DNA of 64,000 nucleotides from Thiospirochaeta perfilievii (GTDB taxonomy: Bacteria; Spirochaetota; Spirochaetia; DSM-2461): positions 682,001-746,000 of the forward strand of contig NZ_CP035807.1 in assembly GCF_008329945.1 (NCBI RefSeq), written 5' to 3'. A program made the translations under genes and the position numbers. Numbering within the stretch: the first letter of the stretch is position 1; the number at the start of each line of letters is the position of its first letter. The notes beneath the pieces are model-generated. The model did no database searches. It was not told the DNA's origin and worked only from the letters and a program-made list of their open reading frames with translations. Shown one piece after another: positions 9,309 to 18,665 of the stretch.

Positions 9309-10174
9309 ACTCCCTCCGGATGGTAGGTATTAAAGGCTTTTTCAAGCTCATTACTACTTAAATGGGTATATATTTGGGTTGTTCCAATATCACTATGACC
9401 TAAAAGTTCCTGTACAGATCTTAAATCAGCACCACCAATTAGGAGGTGAGTTGCAAAGGAGTGTCTTAAAGAGTGAAGCTTTCCTTCTACACCAGACTTT
9501 GCGCAGATTGTTTTAAAGTTTTTCCACATACCCTTTCTAGTTAAACGCTCACCTCTACTGTTAAGAAATAGAGCCTCGTTTCTATGACTATTTGAAAGGT
9601 GAGGTCTAGACTCATCTAAGTATTTTCTAATCCAGTAGATAGCCACATCCCCAAGGGGTACTAACCTCTCCTTATCTCCTTTACCCTTAACAAGCAGCAC
9701 ACCTTCAGCTAAGAATAGATTACTTTTATTAAGATCTACAGCCTCACTTACCCGTAACCCACAGGAGTAAATTAATTCATAGAGTGCCCTATCCCTTAAT
9801 CCTGCACTGCTGCTTATATCAATAACACCTAAAAGTCGATCAACCTCTTCTACTGCTAAAACATGGGGGAAATGCCTTTTAAACCTGGGAGTATCAATCT
9901 TATCTAGGGGATTATCCCCTCGTACACCCTCAATTATAAGGAAGTTATAATAAGACTTTATAGCTGTATGGCATTTTGCAAGTGTTCTAGCTGTTAAAAG
10001 AGTCTCTCTCCTTGTTATTAAAAAATCAATAATTTGATCAACCTGTAGTTTTTCTGGATTTAAAGACCTATCAATACAGTAGTTATTAAGTTCCATAGCC
10101 TCATACATATAGGTTTCAACAGAACTCTCTTGTAGACGAATCTCAACTGTAAGGTAGTCTCTAAATTTCTCCAT
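9305..10174 (-). CDS. xerD: Tyrosine recombinase XerD
   Basis: A 289-residue tyrosine recombinase with full catalytic set: Arg141 (SCGLRVSEA), Lys165 (KGKGDKER), His234/Arg237 (LHSLRHSF), His260 (LGHSD) and Tyr269 (TQIYTH). Segments such as LRDRALYELIY, KGDKERLVPLG and EALF are closer to XerD than XerC as I remember the families. It follows ftsZ by 5 nt, a placement that links dimer resolution to division. With the XerC-type gene at 6792-7664 it would form the XerCD pair acting at dif. No dif-like site was noticed in the window. Confidence 0.9.
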   Translation of the reverse strand: MEKFRDYLTVEIRLQESSVETYMYEAMELNNYCIDRSLNPEKLQVDQIIDFLITRRETLLTARTLAKCHTAIKSYYNFLIIEGVRGDNPLDKIDTPRFKRHFPHVLAVEEVDRLLGVIDISSSAGLRDRALYELIYSCGLRVSEAVDLNKSNLFLAEGVLLVKGKGDKERLVPLGDVAIYWIRKYLDESRPHLSNSHRNEALFLNSRGERLTRKGMWKNFKTICAKSGVEGKLHSLRHSFATHLLIGGADLRSVQELLGHSDIGTTQIYTHLSSNELEKAFNTYHPEGV

Positions 10175-10179
10175 TATAT

Positions 10180-11313
10180 CTAATTAATCCTCTGTCTCTC
10201 TCTTAATATAGTTGGAACATCAAAATCCTGACTAATAGAGAAGTTTTGTGTTAAGATGCTACTTTTACTCTTAGCCTTTTCGGTTTTTGCTTTAGGAGTC
10301 TTATTATGAGATGTTATCTCAAGGATTTCATCTTTATATGTATGATCTCCTCTAAATCCAGTTGCAACAACAGTTACAATAATCTTTCCATTCATAGTTT
10401 CATCAACAACGGTTCCAGATTTTATCTCGACTCTATCATCAACAGTGGATGTAATTATCTCATTAATCTCTTTATACTCAGTTATTGTAAGGGATTCATC
10501 ACATCTAATATTTACTAAAAGACCTGTTGCACCATCAATAGTTGATTCATTCTCTAATAGAGGGTTTTTTATAGCACTAGTAGCAGCATCAATTGCTCTG
10601 TTATCACCAAAACCTTCACCAATGCCCATTAATGCATCACCCTTTCCCTTCATAGTACTCTCAACATCAGCAAAATCGATATTAATTATACCAGGAGTAG
10701 TAATAAGATCGGATATTCCTTGTACACCCATTCTTAATACATCATCAGCCATTAAAAAAGCCTCTTTTATTGATGCATTTTTATCAACAACATTAAATAA
10801 ATTTTCATTCGGAATAGTGATAACAGTATCAACGATACTCTTTAAGTTATTAATACCATTTTCTGCATAGGACATCTTTTTTTCCCTTTCAAAAGCGAAG
10901 GGTTTTGTAACTACTGCAACTGTTAAAATATCTAACTCCTTTGCAATAGAAGCTATAACAGGGGCTGCTCCAGTTCCTGTACCACCGCCCATACCAGCAG
11001 TTATAAAGACCATTTTAGAGCCCCTTAACATATTTGTTAAAGTCTCCCGATCCTCTTCTGCTGCATTTTTTCCAACCTCAGGTTTACCACCGGCACCTAA
11101 TCCTCCGGTTAACTTTGATCCTATAGCTAGTTTAATACTGGCTAAAGACATATTTAGGGCTTGTTGATCTGTATTAACAGCAATAAAATCTACACCTTTA
11201 ACACCCTCTGATATCATACGGTTTACAGCGTTACTTCCACCTCCACCTACACCAATAACCTTAATAATTGTGCCTACAACCATTGGTTCATCATTAATAT
11301 ACTCAATATCCAT
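10180..11313 (-). CDS. ftsZ: Cell division GTPase FtsZ
   Basis: FtsZ is the tubulin-like GTPase that forms the Z ring. The 377-residue protein has the [13 protein letters not shown] nucleotide-binding start (about 21-33), the GGGTGTG signature at 109-115, the T7-loop NIDFADV segment near 212, and after a short linker a conserved C-terminal peptide ([10 protein letters not shown]) for binding FtsA and other partners. The linker is short and lysine-rich. It is 16 nt downstream of ftsA. Confidence 0.99.
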   Translation of the reverse strand: MDIEYINDEPMVVGTIIKVIGVGGGGSNAVNRMISEGVKGVDFIAVNTDQQALNMSLASIKLAIGSKLTGGLGAGGKPEVGKNAAEEDRETLTNMLRGSKMVFITAGMGGGTGTGAAPVIASIAKELDILTVAVVTKPFAFEREKKMSYAENGINNLKSIVDTVITIPNENLFNVVDKNASIKEAFLMADDVLRMGVQGISDLITTPGIINIDFADVESTMKGKGDALMGIGEGFGDNRAIDAATSAIKNPLLENESTIDGATGLLVNIRCDESLTITEYKEINEIITSTVDDRVEIKSGTVVDETMNGKIIVTVVATGFRGDHTYKDEILEITSHNKTPKAKTEKAKSKSSILTQNFSISQDFDVPTILRERQRIN

Positions 11314-11329
11314 TTACCCCTCCCAGACT

Positions 11330-12559
11330 TTAAATGAAGTGTTTAAAAACTCTTTTAAATAAATTCTCTTTTTTAGGACCACTAGAGTCCAAATCTTTTC
11401 TTTTAATTACAGTATTCTTATTTTTTTTCCCAATAAAAGATACTAAACCTACTGCTGTTGAAAACCCAGGATGTCGTAACTCCTCGGTTAATCCGGATAC
11501 CCCTTGGGGTAGACCTATTCTTGTTTGTACACCTAGAATCTCTGTAGCCAAATCAGCAATCCCTGGTAGAAGTGAAGATCCACCAGTTAAAACAACTCCA
11601 CCAGGATACTTATCACCAAAACCCTTTCTTCTAAGCTCAGTACCAATTATATTAAACATCTCACATGCTCTAGCTTCAATAATCTCAGCTAAATATGTCT
11701 TAGTTACAGTTAATGGAGGTCTTCCAGCTATTCCTGGAATTATTATCTCCGATTCGGAATCAACGTAACTAGCAACACAACACCCCTCTCTTAACTTAAT
11801 ATTTTCTGCAGATAGGATTGGTGTATTTAAAACCTTAGAGATATCATTTGTAAAAATATCTCCTCCCATAGGTACAACATTTGTATAATAAGGAGCTCCT
11901 CCATAGTGTAGTAAGACGTCTGTAGTTCCACCGCCAATATCAATTAGTAGAACACCTAACTCCTTCTCGTCCCTTGTAAGGACACATTCACTTACAGCTA
12001 ATGACTCTAAAACTATCTCATTAACGTAGTAGTTTCCTCTGTTTACACACTTAACAATATTATCTGTGGATGTTAAAGAGCAGGTTATAATGTGAACCTC
12101 AGCCTCAAGTCTAACACCTATCATATTTACAGGATCATAAATTCCACTCTGCCCATCTATTGTATACTCCTGGGGAATAACATGTAGGATTTGCCTATCT
12201 AGAGGTATAACCAGTGCTTTAGCTGCTTCTAAAACCCTATCAACGTCGTGGGTAGTTATCTCTTTTCCCCGGTCTGTAACAGCTACAACTCCCTTAGAGT
12301 TATAACACTCAATACTACCCCCTGCAATTCCAGTATAAAGATGAGTAACAGTTCTACCAGCCATCTGTTCTGCAGCGGATATAGCACTGGAAACAGCTTT
12401 TATAGCCTCTTCCATGTTTGTAATTACACCAACTCTAACACCCTTTGACGGAGCACTGCCCCAACCAACAATATGAAGTTTACCAGAGGTATTATACTCA
12501 GCAATAACAACCCTAATTGTTGTTGAACCAATATCTAAACTAACTACTAAATCATCCAA
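11330..12559 (-). CDS. ftsA: Cell division protein FtsA (probable TTG start)
   Basis: FtsA is the actin-like membrane tether of FtsZ. It has an SLDIGSTTIRVVIAE phosphate-1 motif, a LLIDIGGGTTDV phosphate-2 motif, an LTGGSSLLPG adenosine motif, and a positively charged amphipathic C-terminus (LFKRVFKHFI) that would bind the membrane. The frame is open back to ATG 12616, inside ftsQ. However, an AAAGGAG site at 12567-12573, formed by the end of ftsQ, sits 7 nt before TTG 12559. That start leaves only a short lead-in (DDLVV) before the conserved core, so I prefer it. ATG 12592 is an alternative. Confidence 0.93.
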   Translation of the reverse strand: MDDLVVSLDIGSTTIRVVIAEYNTSGKLHIVGWGSAPSKGVRVGVITNMEEAIKAVSSAISAAEQMAGRTVTHLYTGIAGGSIECYNSKGVVAVTDRGKEITTHDVDRVLEAAKALVIPLDRQILHVIPQEYTIDGQSGIYDPVNMIGVRLEAEVHIITCSLTSTDNIVKCVNRGNYYVNEIVLESLAVSECVLTRDEKELGVLLIDIGGGTTDVLLHYGGAPYYTNVVPMGGDIFTNDISKVLNTPILSAENIKLREGCCVASYVDSESEIIIPGIAGRPPLTVTKTYLAEIIEARACEMFNIIGTELRRKGFGDKYPGGVVLTGGSSLLPGIADLATEILGVQTRIGLPQGVSGLTEELRHPGFSTAVGLVSFIGKKNKNTVIKRKDLDSSGPKKENLFKRVFKHFI

Positions 12560-12563
12560 CAAA

Positions 12564-13310
12564 CTACTCCTTTTCCCTATAAACAATTTCATCTTCTCTA
12601 AAATCAACCTGATCAACAGAGACAGACTCCCTCTCTAACAGGGAAATAACAACTATAATATTCTTTAATTCTGATGCTGTTAAAACATCTCTAACTACAG
12701 CTTTTATAGGTGAAAAAATAAAATGTAAAACAAGATCAAATGTTTTTTCACCCCTTTTTGTAACAATAATTTCACTAATAGAGGAGTAATACTCTGGAAC
12801 ACTGCCTCTAATATCCTTTAGGGACTTTAATAATGGAACTAAAACCTTAGGAAGTTCCCCACCTGTGGAAACCTTTCCAAAATCTAAATCCCCACTTAAT
12901 ACAGGAAGATTAATATCCTCTATCTCATTACCTATTTGAAAAACAACACCATTTTCATCAAAGCAGATAGGAATGGAGATACCACCCTGATCCACATAAG
13001 CAATAGCTAATGCCTTCCTACCAAATACAGTTATATTCAGAGTATCAGGAAAGGATTTTTCTACATATACTTTTCGAACTAAAGGCTCTTTTAATATTCT
13101 TTTTTCAATTATATCTGGCTTAATAAATAGGAAAGAACTAGAACTATTAAGCCCTGCAATATTCTCAATATTATTGGAGAAACTTATGGATGAGTCTAAC
13201 TTTATCTCCTTAATAGTAAAAAAAGGCAGAACAAAGAAACCAAAAATTGATATTATGATCAATATAGTTAATAGAGTATATATAGAGTTTATAATTATTC
13301 TAGAATTCAT
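12564..13310 (-). CDS. ftsQ: Cell division protein FtsQ/DivIB
   Basis: A 248-residue bitopic membrane protein with one helix at about 9-32, then a POTRA-like segment beginning with IKEIKLDSS (about 33-100) and a beta domain. It is the periplasmic scaffold of the FtsQLB divisome complex. Sequence similarity in this family is low, so the call rests on topology, the POTRA segment and its position between ftsW and ftsA. It overlaps ftsW by 11 nt. Its last codons supply the ftsA ribosome site. Confidence 0.88.
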   Translation of the reverse strand: MNSRIIINSIYTLLTILIIISIFGFFVLPFFTIKEIKLDSSISFSNNIENIAGLNSSSSFLFIKPDIIEKRILKEPLVRKVYVEKSFPDTLNITVFGRKALAIAYVDQGGISIPICFDENGVVFQIGNEIEDINLPVLSGDLDFGKVSTGGELPKVLVPLLKSLKDIRGSVPEYYSSISEIIVTKRGEKTFDLVLHFIFSPIKAVVRDVLTASELKNIIVVISLLERESVSVDQVDFREDEIVYREKE

Positions 13311-14454
13311 CTTCTACCTCAACATCCTCAAACCTAGAGAGATTAAATAGAAAACCAACCATTATCATAGTAACTAAAATTGAAGTACCACCCTGGGAGA
13401 AAAATGGAAGAGGAATACCTGTTGGTGGAAGAAGTCCTGAAACAACACCCATATTTAACATTGCTTGGAAAAATATGGCACAACTAAAACCTGCTCCCAC
13501 TAAAACCTTAAAGCTAGAGTCTTGCCTCTTGGCGATTGAAATACCCTTTAAAAAGAAAATAACAAAAAGGGTTATTATAGCAAAAACTCCAATTAAACCC
13601 GCTTCCTCACCTACAACTGTAAAAACAAAATCAGAATGAGCCTGGGGTAATGGTCCTAGTTTTATATTTCCAGCTCCTAATCCCTTCCCGGAAAAACCAC
13701 CTTGATATAGAGCCTTTAATGATGTTAAAACCTGATATCCACTAGCTAAGGGATCTTTCTCAGGACTTAACCATGAGAGGATCCTACGAATTCTGTAGGG
13801 CTGGACCATAATAACTAATGAGGCAACAAGTAGACAGAATCCCGATATAATACCAATAAAACGGATTTTAACCCCTGATAAAAACAGTAGAATCAGTGAT
13901 AGAGAGAAAACAAAAAAGCTTGTAGAGAAGTCATTCTGAATAATAATTATCCAGGATGAGAAACCAACAACAATAAGGGCTGGTAAAATTGTCCTAGACA
14001 TATCATTTATCATACCCCTCTTTTTATCAAACATTCTAGCAAGATAGATAGTTAGGGTTATTTTTACCAACTCAGATGGTTGAAATTTTATACCCGCAAT
14101 TTCAAACCACCTAGTCCCTCCAGATATTGTTCTACCTAGACCAGGTATAAAAACCAATAGATTTAATATTAAAGAGATCAGGAGAATAAGGGATGCAAAC
14201 TTCTCAAAAAAATCAATATTAATAAATGTAATCAAAATAGCTAATATAACACCTAAACCTAAAAATTGTAGGTGCCTATAAAAAAAGTAGTATGGTCCCC
14301 TATCTACCTTTAGACTAAAATACCAAGAAGCAGAAAATAGAGATACAGCACCAATTCCAGCTAATAAGATAACGATCATTATTAGGTGTAAGTCTACGGA
14401 CTTCTTAGATGAGATAGATTCAAATGTAAACTGATTTTTTATATTATTTGCCAT
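13300..14454 (-). CDS. ftsW: Septal peptidoglycan glycosyltransferase FtsW
   Basis: A 384-residue SEDS-family polymerase with about ten membrane helices. Family segments are visible: FQPSELVKITL (about 125-135), the INDMS loop, the GYQVLTSLKALYQGGFSGKG stretch, HSDFVFTVVGEEAG, and a C-terminal PLPFFSQGGTS. It polymerises lipid II at the septum together with a class B PBP. No ftsI gene is present in this cluster, so the partner must lie elsewhere. It starts 4 nt after mraY. Confidence 0.95.
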   Translation of the reverse strand: MANNIKNQFTFESISSKKSVDLHLIMIVILLAGIGAVSLFSASWYFSLKVDRGPYYFFYRHLQFLGLGVILAILITFINIDFFEKFASLILLISLILNLLVFIPGLGRTISGGTRWFEIAGIKFQPSELVKITLTIYLARMFDKKRGMINDMSRTILPALIVVGFSSWIIIIQNDFSTSFFVFSLSLILLFLSGVKIRFIGIISGFCLLVASLVIMVQPYRIRRILSWLSPEKDPLASGYQVLTSLKALYQGGFSGKGLGAGNIKLGPLPQAHSDFVFTVVGEEAGLIGVFAIITLFVIFFLKGISIAKRQDSSFKVLVGAGFSCAIFFQAMLNMGVVSGLLPPTGIPLPFFSQGGTSILVTMIMVGFLFNLSRFEDVEVEDEF

Positions 14455-14458
14455 TTTT

Positions 14459-15538
14459 TTATTGTGTTTTTAACATTGAAAGCCCAAGAATTGCTAACAT
14501 TCCTCCAATAATCCAAAATCTATTTATAACCTTACTCTCAGCCCAGCCCTTTAATTCAAAATGATGATGTATAGGAGCCATTTTAAAAACCCTCTTACCT
14601 GTTCTTTTAAACCAAAAGACCTGTATTATTACAGATAGAGTCTCCATAACAAAAACTCCACCAATAATCAAAAAGAGAACCTCTTTCTTAACAATAATGG
14701 ATATAACACCTAATACTCCACCTAATGCAAGACTTCCTGTATCCCCCATAAAAACCTGGGCAGGATAACAGTTAAACCATAAAAACCCAATACATGCCCC
14801 AACTAATGCAAGACTAAATACAGTTAACTCCCCACCACCTGGGACAAAGGGGATATTAAGATATTCAGAAAAATCAGGTCGCCCCGATAAGTATGTAATA
14901 ACAGCTAAGGCTATAGTTGCAAAAAGAACTAATCCTGTAGCAAGACCATCTAAACCATCTGTTAAATTAACCGCATTAGATATCCCAACTATATAAAAAA
15001 CAATAACAGGGATCATAAAAATACCTAGGTCAATAACATGACGTTTTAAAAATGGGATATAGAGTTTTGAGAACTCCTCACTGCCATGTAAATATAATAA
15101 TATTGCCACAACTGAAGCTATAAATACCTGACCAATTAGTTTAAACCTACTTCTTAATCCCTCGGAACTCTTTCTTGAGATTTTCAAATAATCATCTAAA
15201 AAACCTAAAAAACCAAAGGAGACAAATGCTCCAATTACAAGCCATGAGTAGAAACTTCTAATATCCTGCCATAGAACTACTGATATAATTACAGAGACAA
15301 TTATAATAAAACCACCCATTGTAGGAGTCCCTGACTTTTTTAAGTGGGACTGGGGCCCATCATGCCTAACCTCTTGTCCCATTTTTATTTTAGTTAAAAA
15401 CTTAATAATCCATGGCCCTAGAATAAATGAGATTAAAATTGCAGTCACCGCAGCATAGGCTGAACGAAAACTGATATATTGAAAGATATTTAAAAAGGAT
15501 ACACTATCCTTTAATGGATATAATAATGCTTTAAACAC
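14459..15538 (-). CDS. mraY: Phospho-N-acetylmuramoyl-pentapeptide transferase MraY
   Basis: MraY transfers phospho-MurNAc-pentapeptide to undecaprenyl phosphate, giving lipid I at the inner membrane. The 359-residue, roughly ten-helix protein shows SGTPTMGG (about 69-76), the DDYLK motif (about 116-120), NLTDGLDGLATG, the FMGDTGSLALGG motif and the basic MAPIHHHFELKGW loop near the C-terminus. The start is GTG 15538 behind GGGGGAG. It lies between murF and ftsW. Confidence 0.98.
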   Translation of the reverse strand: MFKALLYPLKDSVSFLNIFQYISFRSAYAAVTAILISFILGPWIIKFLTKIKMGQEVRHDGPQSHLKKSGTPTMGGFIIIVSVIISVVLWQDIRSFYSWLVIGAFVSFGFLGFLDDYLKISRKSSEGLRSRFKLIGQVFIASVVAILLYLHGSEEFSKLYIPFLKRHVIDLGIFMIPVIVFYIVGISNAVNLTDGLDGLATGLVLFATIALAVITYLSGRPDFSEYLNIPFVPGGGELTVFSLALVGACIGFLWFNCYPAQVFMGDTGSLALGGVLGVISIIVKKEVLFLIIGGVFVMETLSVIIQVFWFKRTGKRVFKMAPIHHHFELKGWAESKVINRFWIIGGMLAILGLSMLKTQ

Positions 15539-15578
15539 GAATCTCCCCCCTAGAATCGAAAAAATATATAATTAAAAG

Positions 15579-16946
15579 CTAAAGTAAATTATCAGTAATT
15601 CCCTCTAAGCCTATGCCCCTTGAAGCTTTTAAAAGAACCAAGGAGCCAGAACCAACTAAAACGTCGACTCTATTTTTAAGGTCGTTAACATCCTTAAAGT
15701 AGTGAATGCCTACAACACTCTCTAATTCAGAAAAGACCTGTTCAAACTCTTTACCACAAAGGATAACTGTTTTAAACCGATCCCTTGCGAAGTTTAATAT
15801 TTTATTATGCTCCAAATAGGAAGAGTCTCCTAACTCAAGCATACTACCTAAAATTACAACCTTCTCCTTATCCCATTTAGTAGATTCAAACATTTTAAGT
15901 GAGCTTAACATAGAGTCTGGATTTGCATTATAACAATCTCTAATAACCCAATTTTTCCCATTTAAAACCTCTCCACGACCAAACATTGATGGAAGATTTT
16001 CTAATCCTTGGGCTATAAGCCTAGAAGGAACGCCTAATTCCCTAGCACAACTTATAGCCATAAAAGCATTTAATAGATTATATCTGCCAATATATGGATA
16101 TTTAACAGTTACATCTTCATATTTAAACTCCCAACCATAAAAACCTAAATCATTTATATTTGATATAAAATCAGGGTTATCACTTACAGTTAGAACACTA
16201 CCATTTACTTCAGAAGAAAGGTAGCTGTAATAATCATCCCAACCCGGAATAATACCAATATTATCCCCTGTAAAGTTTGCAAAAGAGTCCTTCTTCTCCC
16301 TTGCTATACCATCTCTTGATCCAAAAGAACCAATATGAGCGGTACCAATATTTGTAATTATAGAAATATCAGGGTTAATAATATCAACAAGGGCTTTAAT
16401 CTCCCCTGGGTTACTCATCCCCATTTCTAATACTGCTAATTCATTCTCCTCTCTAACCCTAAAAACAGTTAAAGGTAGCCCAGTTTCAGAGTTAAAATTT
16501 CCATCTGTTACCAGGGTAGGTTTATATAGCTTTAAAATTGAGCCTAAAACCTCTTTTGTTGTAGTTTTACCACTACTACCAGTTATAGAAATAACCTTTA
16601 ATTTTGGAAATTTCTCTATATAGTGATGGGCCAATTTATGTAGAGCCTCTAAACCATCGTTAACTATAAAAAAAGTAGCTCCATACTCAGCAGCTAATTT
16701 TTCAATCATCTCCCTATTCTTATCAAAGTAGAAAGAAGATACTAAGGAGCTAACAACCCCTTTTTTTAAACACTCTTCTATATATAAATTCCCATCTGTA
16801 AACTCCCCTTTTAAAGGAATAAAAAGTGAACCACCTACAGCTAATCTAGAATCTATTATAACTCGGTCAACAACACCATCTTTATAACCTACGGCTTTGG
16901 CCTCTAGAGCATTTAATATATCATAGTGGGAAAAAAGCTCAATCAT
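15579..16946 (-). CDS. murF: UDP-N-acetylmuramoyl-tripeptide--D-Ala-D-Ala ligase MurF
   Basis: MurF adds D-Ala-D-Ala to the UDP-MurNAc-tripeptide in the cytoplasm. The 455-residue Mur ligase has an N-terminal UDP-binding domain, the ATP loop ITGSSGKTTTKE (about 120-131), an EMGMSNPGEI motif, the YNANPDSM segment, and a C-terminal domain that ends in a KASRGIGLE stretch. It overlaps ftsL by 8 nt. The usual companions murE, murD, murG, murC and ddl are not in this cluster. Confidence 0.96.
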   Translation of the reverse strand: MIELFSHYDILNALEAKAVGYKDGVVDRVIIDSRLAVGGSLFIPLKGEFTDGNLYIEECLKKGVVSSLVSSFYFDKNREMIEKLAAEYGATFFIVNDGLEALHKLAHHYIEKFPKLKVISITGSSGKTTTKEVLGSILKLYKPTLVTDGNFNSETGLPLTVFRVREENELAVLEMGMSNPGEIKALVDIINPDISIITNIGTAHIGSFGSRDGIAREKKDSFANFTGDNIGIIPGWDDYYSYLSSEVNGSVLTVSDNPDFISNINDLGFYGWEFKYEDVTVKYPYIGRYNLLNAFMAISCARELGVPSRLIAQGLENLPSMFGRGEVLNGKNWVIRDCYNANPDSMLSSLKMFESTKWDKEKVVILGSMLELGDSSYLEHNKILNFARDRFKTVILCGKEFEQVFSELESVVGIHYFKDVNDLKNRVDVLVGSGSLVLLKASRGIGLEGITDNLL

Positions 16947-17220
16947 CTAAACCTATCACCTCTAAACGAACAATCTGGCCACCACCAATCTTCTTTAATC
17001 GCTCATTGGTATCTATATACTCAAAAACCCTAGCTGGTGACTCTAGCTCAGCTACACGATTTATCAGCTTTTTATTATTTTGAACCAACTCTTCCTGGCT
17101 ATTTATTAAACCTCTAACCTCAAAATACTCCATCATATACCTTTCAGACTGTAATACATTAACAAAGAGGAATAGAGGAACAGATAAGGTTACAATTATA
17201 GCTAAAAAAGATCTTCTCAT
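16939..17220 (-). CDS. ftsL: FtsL-like divisome protein
   Basis: A 93-residue bitopic protein with one N-terminal membrane helix (about 6-24) followed by a coiled-coil segment (about 35-62). FtsL sequences are barely conserved, so the call rests on size, topology, coiled coil and position directly after rsmH, where ftsL lies in most dcw clusters. The start overlaps the rsmH stop by 4 nt. It would act with FtsQ and an FtsB/DivIC protein encoded elsewhere. Confidence 0.75.
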   Translation of the reverse strand: MRRSFLAIIVTLSVPLFLFVNVLQSERYMMEYFEVRGLINSQEELVQNNKKLINRVAELESPARVFEYIDTNERLKKIGGGQIVRLEVIGLDD

Positions 17221-18176
17221 CCCATAACTTCCCTAGCTTCTGTAAGCTTTTCAATAACCCTTAACTTTGCACTTCTAGAAGGAGGATTTAGTTTAATCTC
17301 TTCCTCTGTAGGACCTATAGGTTTCTTTGTTAATCTTTTAACCTCAGGCTTCCCTCCACACAGACATCTTGGGTAATTATCAGGACATATACACTTTTTT
17401 GCCCTATCCTGGAAAAAACGTTTTACAGCCCTATCTTCTAAAGAATGGAAGGTAATGATACCAAACCGCCCTCCAGGTTTTAATATCCTTAAAGCGTCTT
17501 CTAAAACCCTGTCTAATCTATATAGTTCTGAATTAACCGCGATTCTTAAAGCTTGAAAAGTTCTAGTTGCAGGATGGGTTTTTCCATGACGTTTATCAGG
17601 TGCAAAACATCCACGAACAATATATGCCAACTCATCCGTTGTTTCAATAGGTTTTATCTCCCTTTGAGCACATATTTTTCTTGCTATTTTCCTTGATAAT
17701 TTCTCATCACTAAAATCATATATTAAGTTTGCTAAAGTCGTCTCATCATAGGTATTAACAATGTCCCTAGCACTCTCTACAGTGTTTGGGTTTAACCTCA
17801 TATCAAGGGGTTCATTCTTTTGAAAAGTAAAGCCTCTTCCACTTTTTTCGTAGTGAAAAACAGAGATTCCTAGATCCAACAGAATCCTATCAGGTCTCTC
17901 ATAATTATAGTTATCAAAATTCTCAAAAAACTCATTAAACCAGGTATTTTCAAAATTAACCCTATCACCAAAGGGAGCTAATCTCTCCTTAGCTACACCC
18001 TGAATAACATGATCAGCATCTATTCCAATAACTTTCATAGTAGGAAAATTTGTTAAAAACATATTTGAATGTCCACCCTCACCCATTGTTCCATCAACAA
18101 GTAGTTGATCTGGTGCAGACGGTTTTAAAAAACCTAAAACCTCATCCATTAAAACTGAATAATGTACAATATCCAT
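17217..18176 (-). CDS. rsmH: 16S rRNA (cytosine-1402-N4)-methyltransferase RsmH
   Basis: RsmH (MraW) methylates N4 of C1402 in the 16S rRNA decoding centre. The 319-residue protein has HYSVLMDEVLGFL at the start, the SAM motif DGTMGEGGHS (about 29-38), DLGISVFHYE, RGFTF, the ARKIC stretch, and the C-terminal FHSLEDRAVKRFF followed by a Cys-rich insert and PPSRSAKLRVIEK. It overlaps mraZ by one base and ftsL by four. Confidence 0.98.
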   Translation of the reverse strand: MDIVHYSVLMDEVLGFLKPSAPDQLLVDGTMGEGGHSNMFLTNFPTMKVIGIDADHVIQGVAKERLAPFGDRVNFENTWFNEFFENFDNYNYERPDRILLDLGISVFHYEKSGRGFTFQKNEPLDMRLNPNTVESARDIVNTYDETTLANLIYDFSDEKLSRKIARKICAQREIKPIETTDELAYIVRGCFAPDKRHGKTHPATRTFQALRIAVNSELYRLDRVLEDALRILKPGGRFGIITFHSLEDRAVKRFFQDRAKKCICPDNYPRCLCGGKPEVKRLTKKPIGPTEEEIKLNPPSRSAKLRVIEKLTEAREVMG

Positions 18177-18613
18177 TAAAAATCCAATCCTTCAAGAGCT
18201 TCATTAAGATCCTCTTCAGTCTCTCTTTGGTACTCTTCATACGCTTCCACATCCCAAACCTCAATATGGTCATCAAGGCCTAAAATAACACACTCTCTTA
18301 CAACATCTACTGACTTCATAACCGAGGCAGAGAGTTTAATTCTACCGGCTTTGTCAATATTAACTTCTTGAGCAGGAGCGATCAGTCTTCTTTGAATAAG
18401 TCTGGATTGTGATTTAAATAGAGAACTATTCTCTTTTACTAAAGCCTCTAGCTTCTGCCAAGGCTCAGTTGGGAATAACCATATACAGCGATCGACGCCC
18501 CTAGTTTGAACTAGGATATCATCTGGCAGAGAAGCCCTGATTTTTCCAGGAAGAAGTAGTCTTCCCTTATCGTCAATAGTACCGTTGAACTGGCCTTTTA
18601 TCTCATATCCCAT
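18176..18613 (-). CDS. mraZ: Transcriptional regulator MraZ
   Basis: MraZ is a ring-forming DNA-binding protein with two SpoVT/AbrB-like half domains (about 8-55 and 80-125). The 145-residue protein shows GTIDDKGRLLLPGKIR in the first half and NIDKAGRIKLSA in the second, the conserved DxxGR motif of each half. It heads the dcw cluster. Three matching operator boxes and a promoter lie just upstream (see 18630-18694), so it probably controls its own operon. Confidence 0.98.
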   Translation of the reverse strand: MGYEIKGQFNGTIDDKGRLLLPGKIRASLPDDILVQTRGVDRCIWLFPTEPWQKLEALVKENSSLFKSQSRLIQRRLIAPAQEVNIDKAGRIKLSASVMKSVDVVRECVILGLDDHIEVWDVEAYEEYQRETEEDLNEALEGLDF

Positions 18614-18629
18614 CTAATTACACAAAAAT

Positions 18630-18654
18630 CCTACAAATTCCCACTTTCTCCCAC
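18630..18654 (-). promoter_or_regulatory. MraZ operator: three 10-bp-spaced boxes
   Basis: On the minus strand the sequence reads GTGGG-N5-GTGGG-N5-GTAGG, at 18650-18654, 18640-18644 and 18630-18634. The exact 10-bp period and TGGG core match the known MraZ-binding repeats of other bacteria. The third box has one mismatch. The boxes lie between the -10 element and the mraZ start codon, a position that suggests repression. Confidence 0.85.
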
Positions 18655-18665
18655 TTATATCCCTA

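Noticed and set aside
6792-10174. Integrases of a mobile element
   Set aside because: Both recombinases have XerCD-type motifs and tails, lie inside a conserved operon and no attachment repeats or phage genes flank them.
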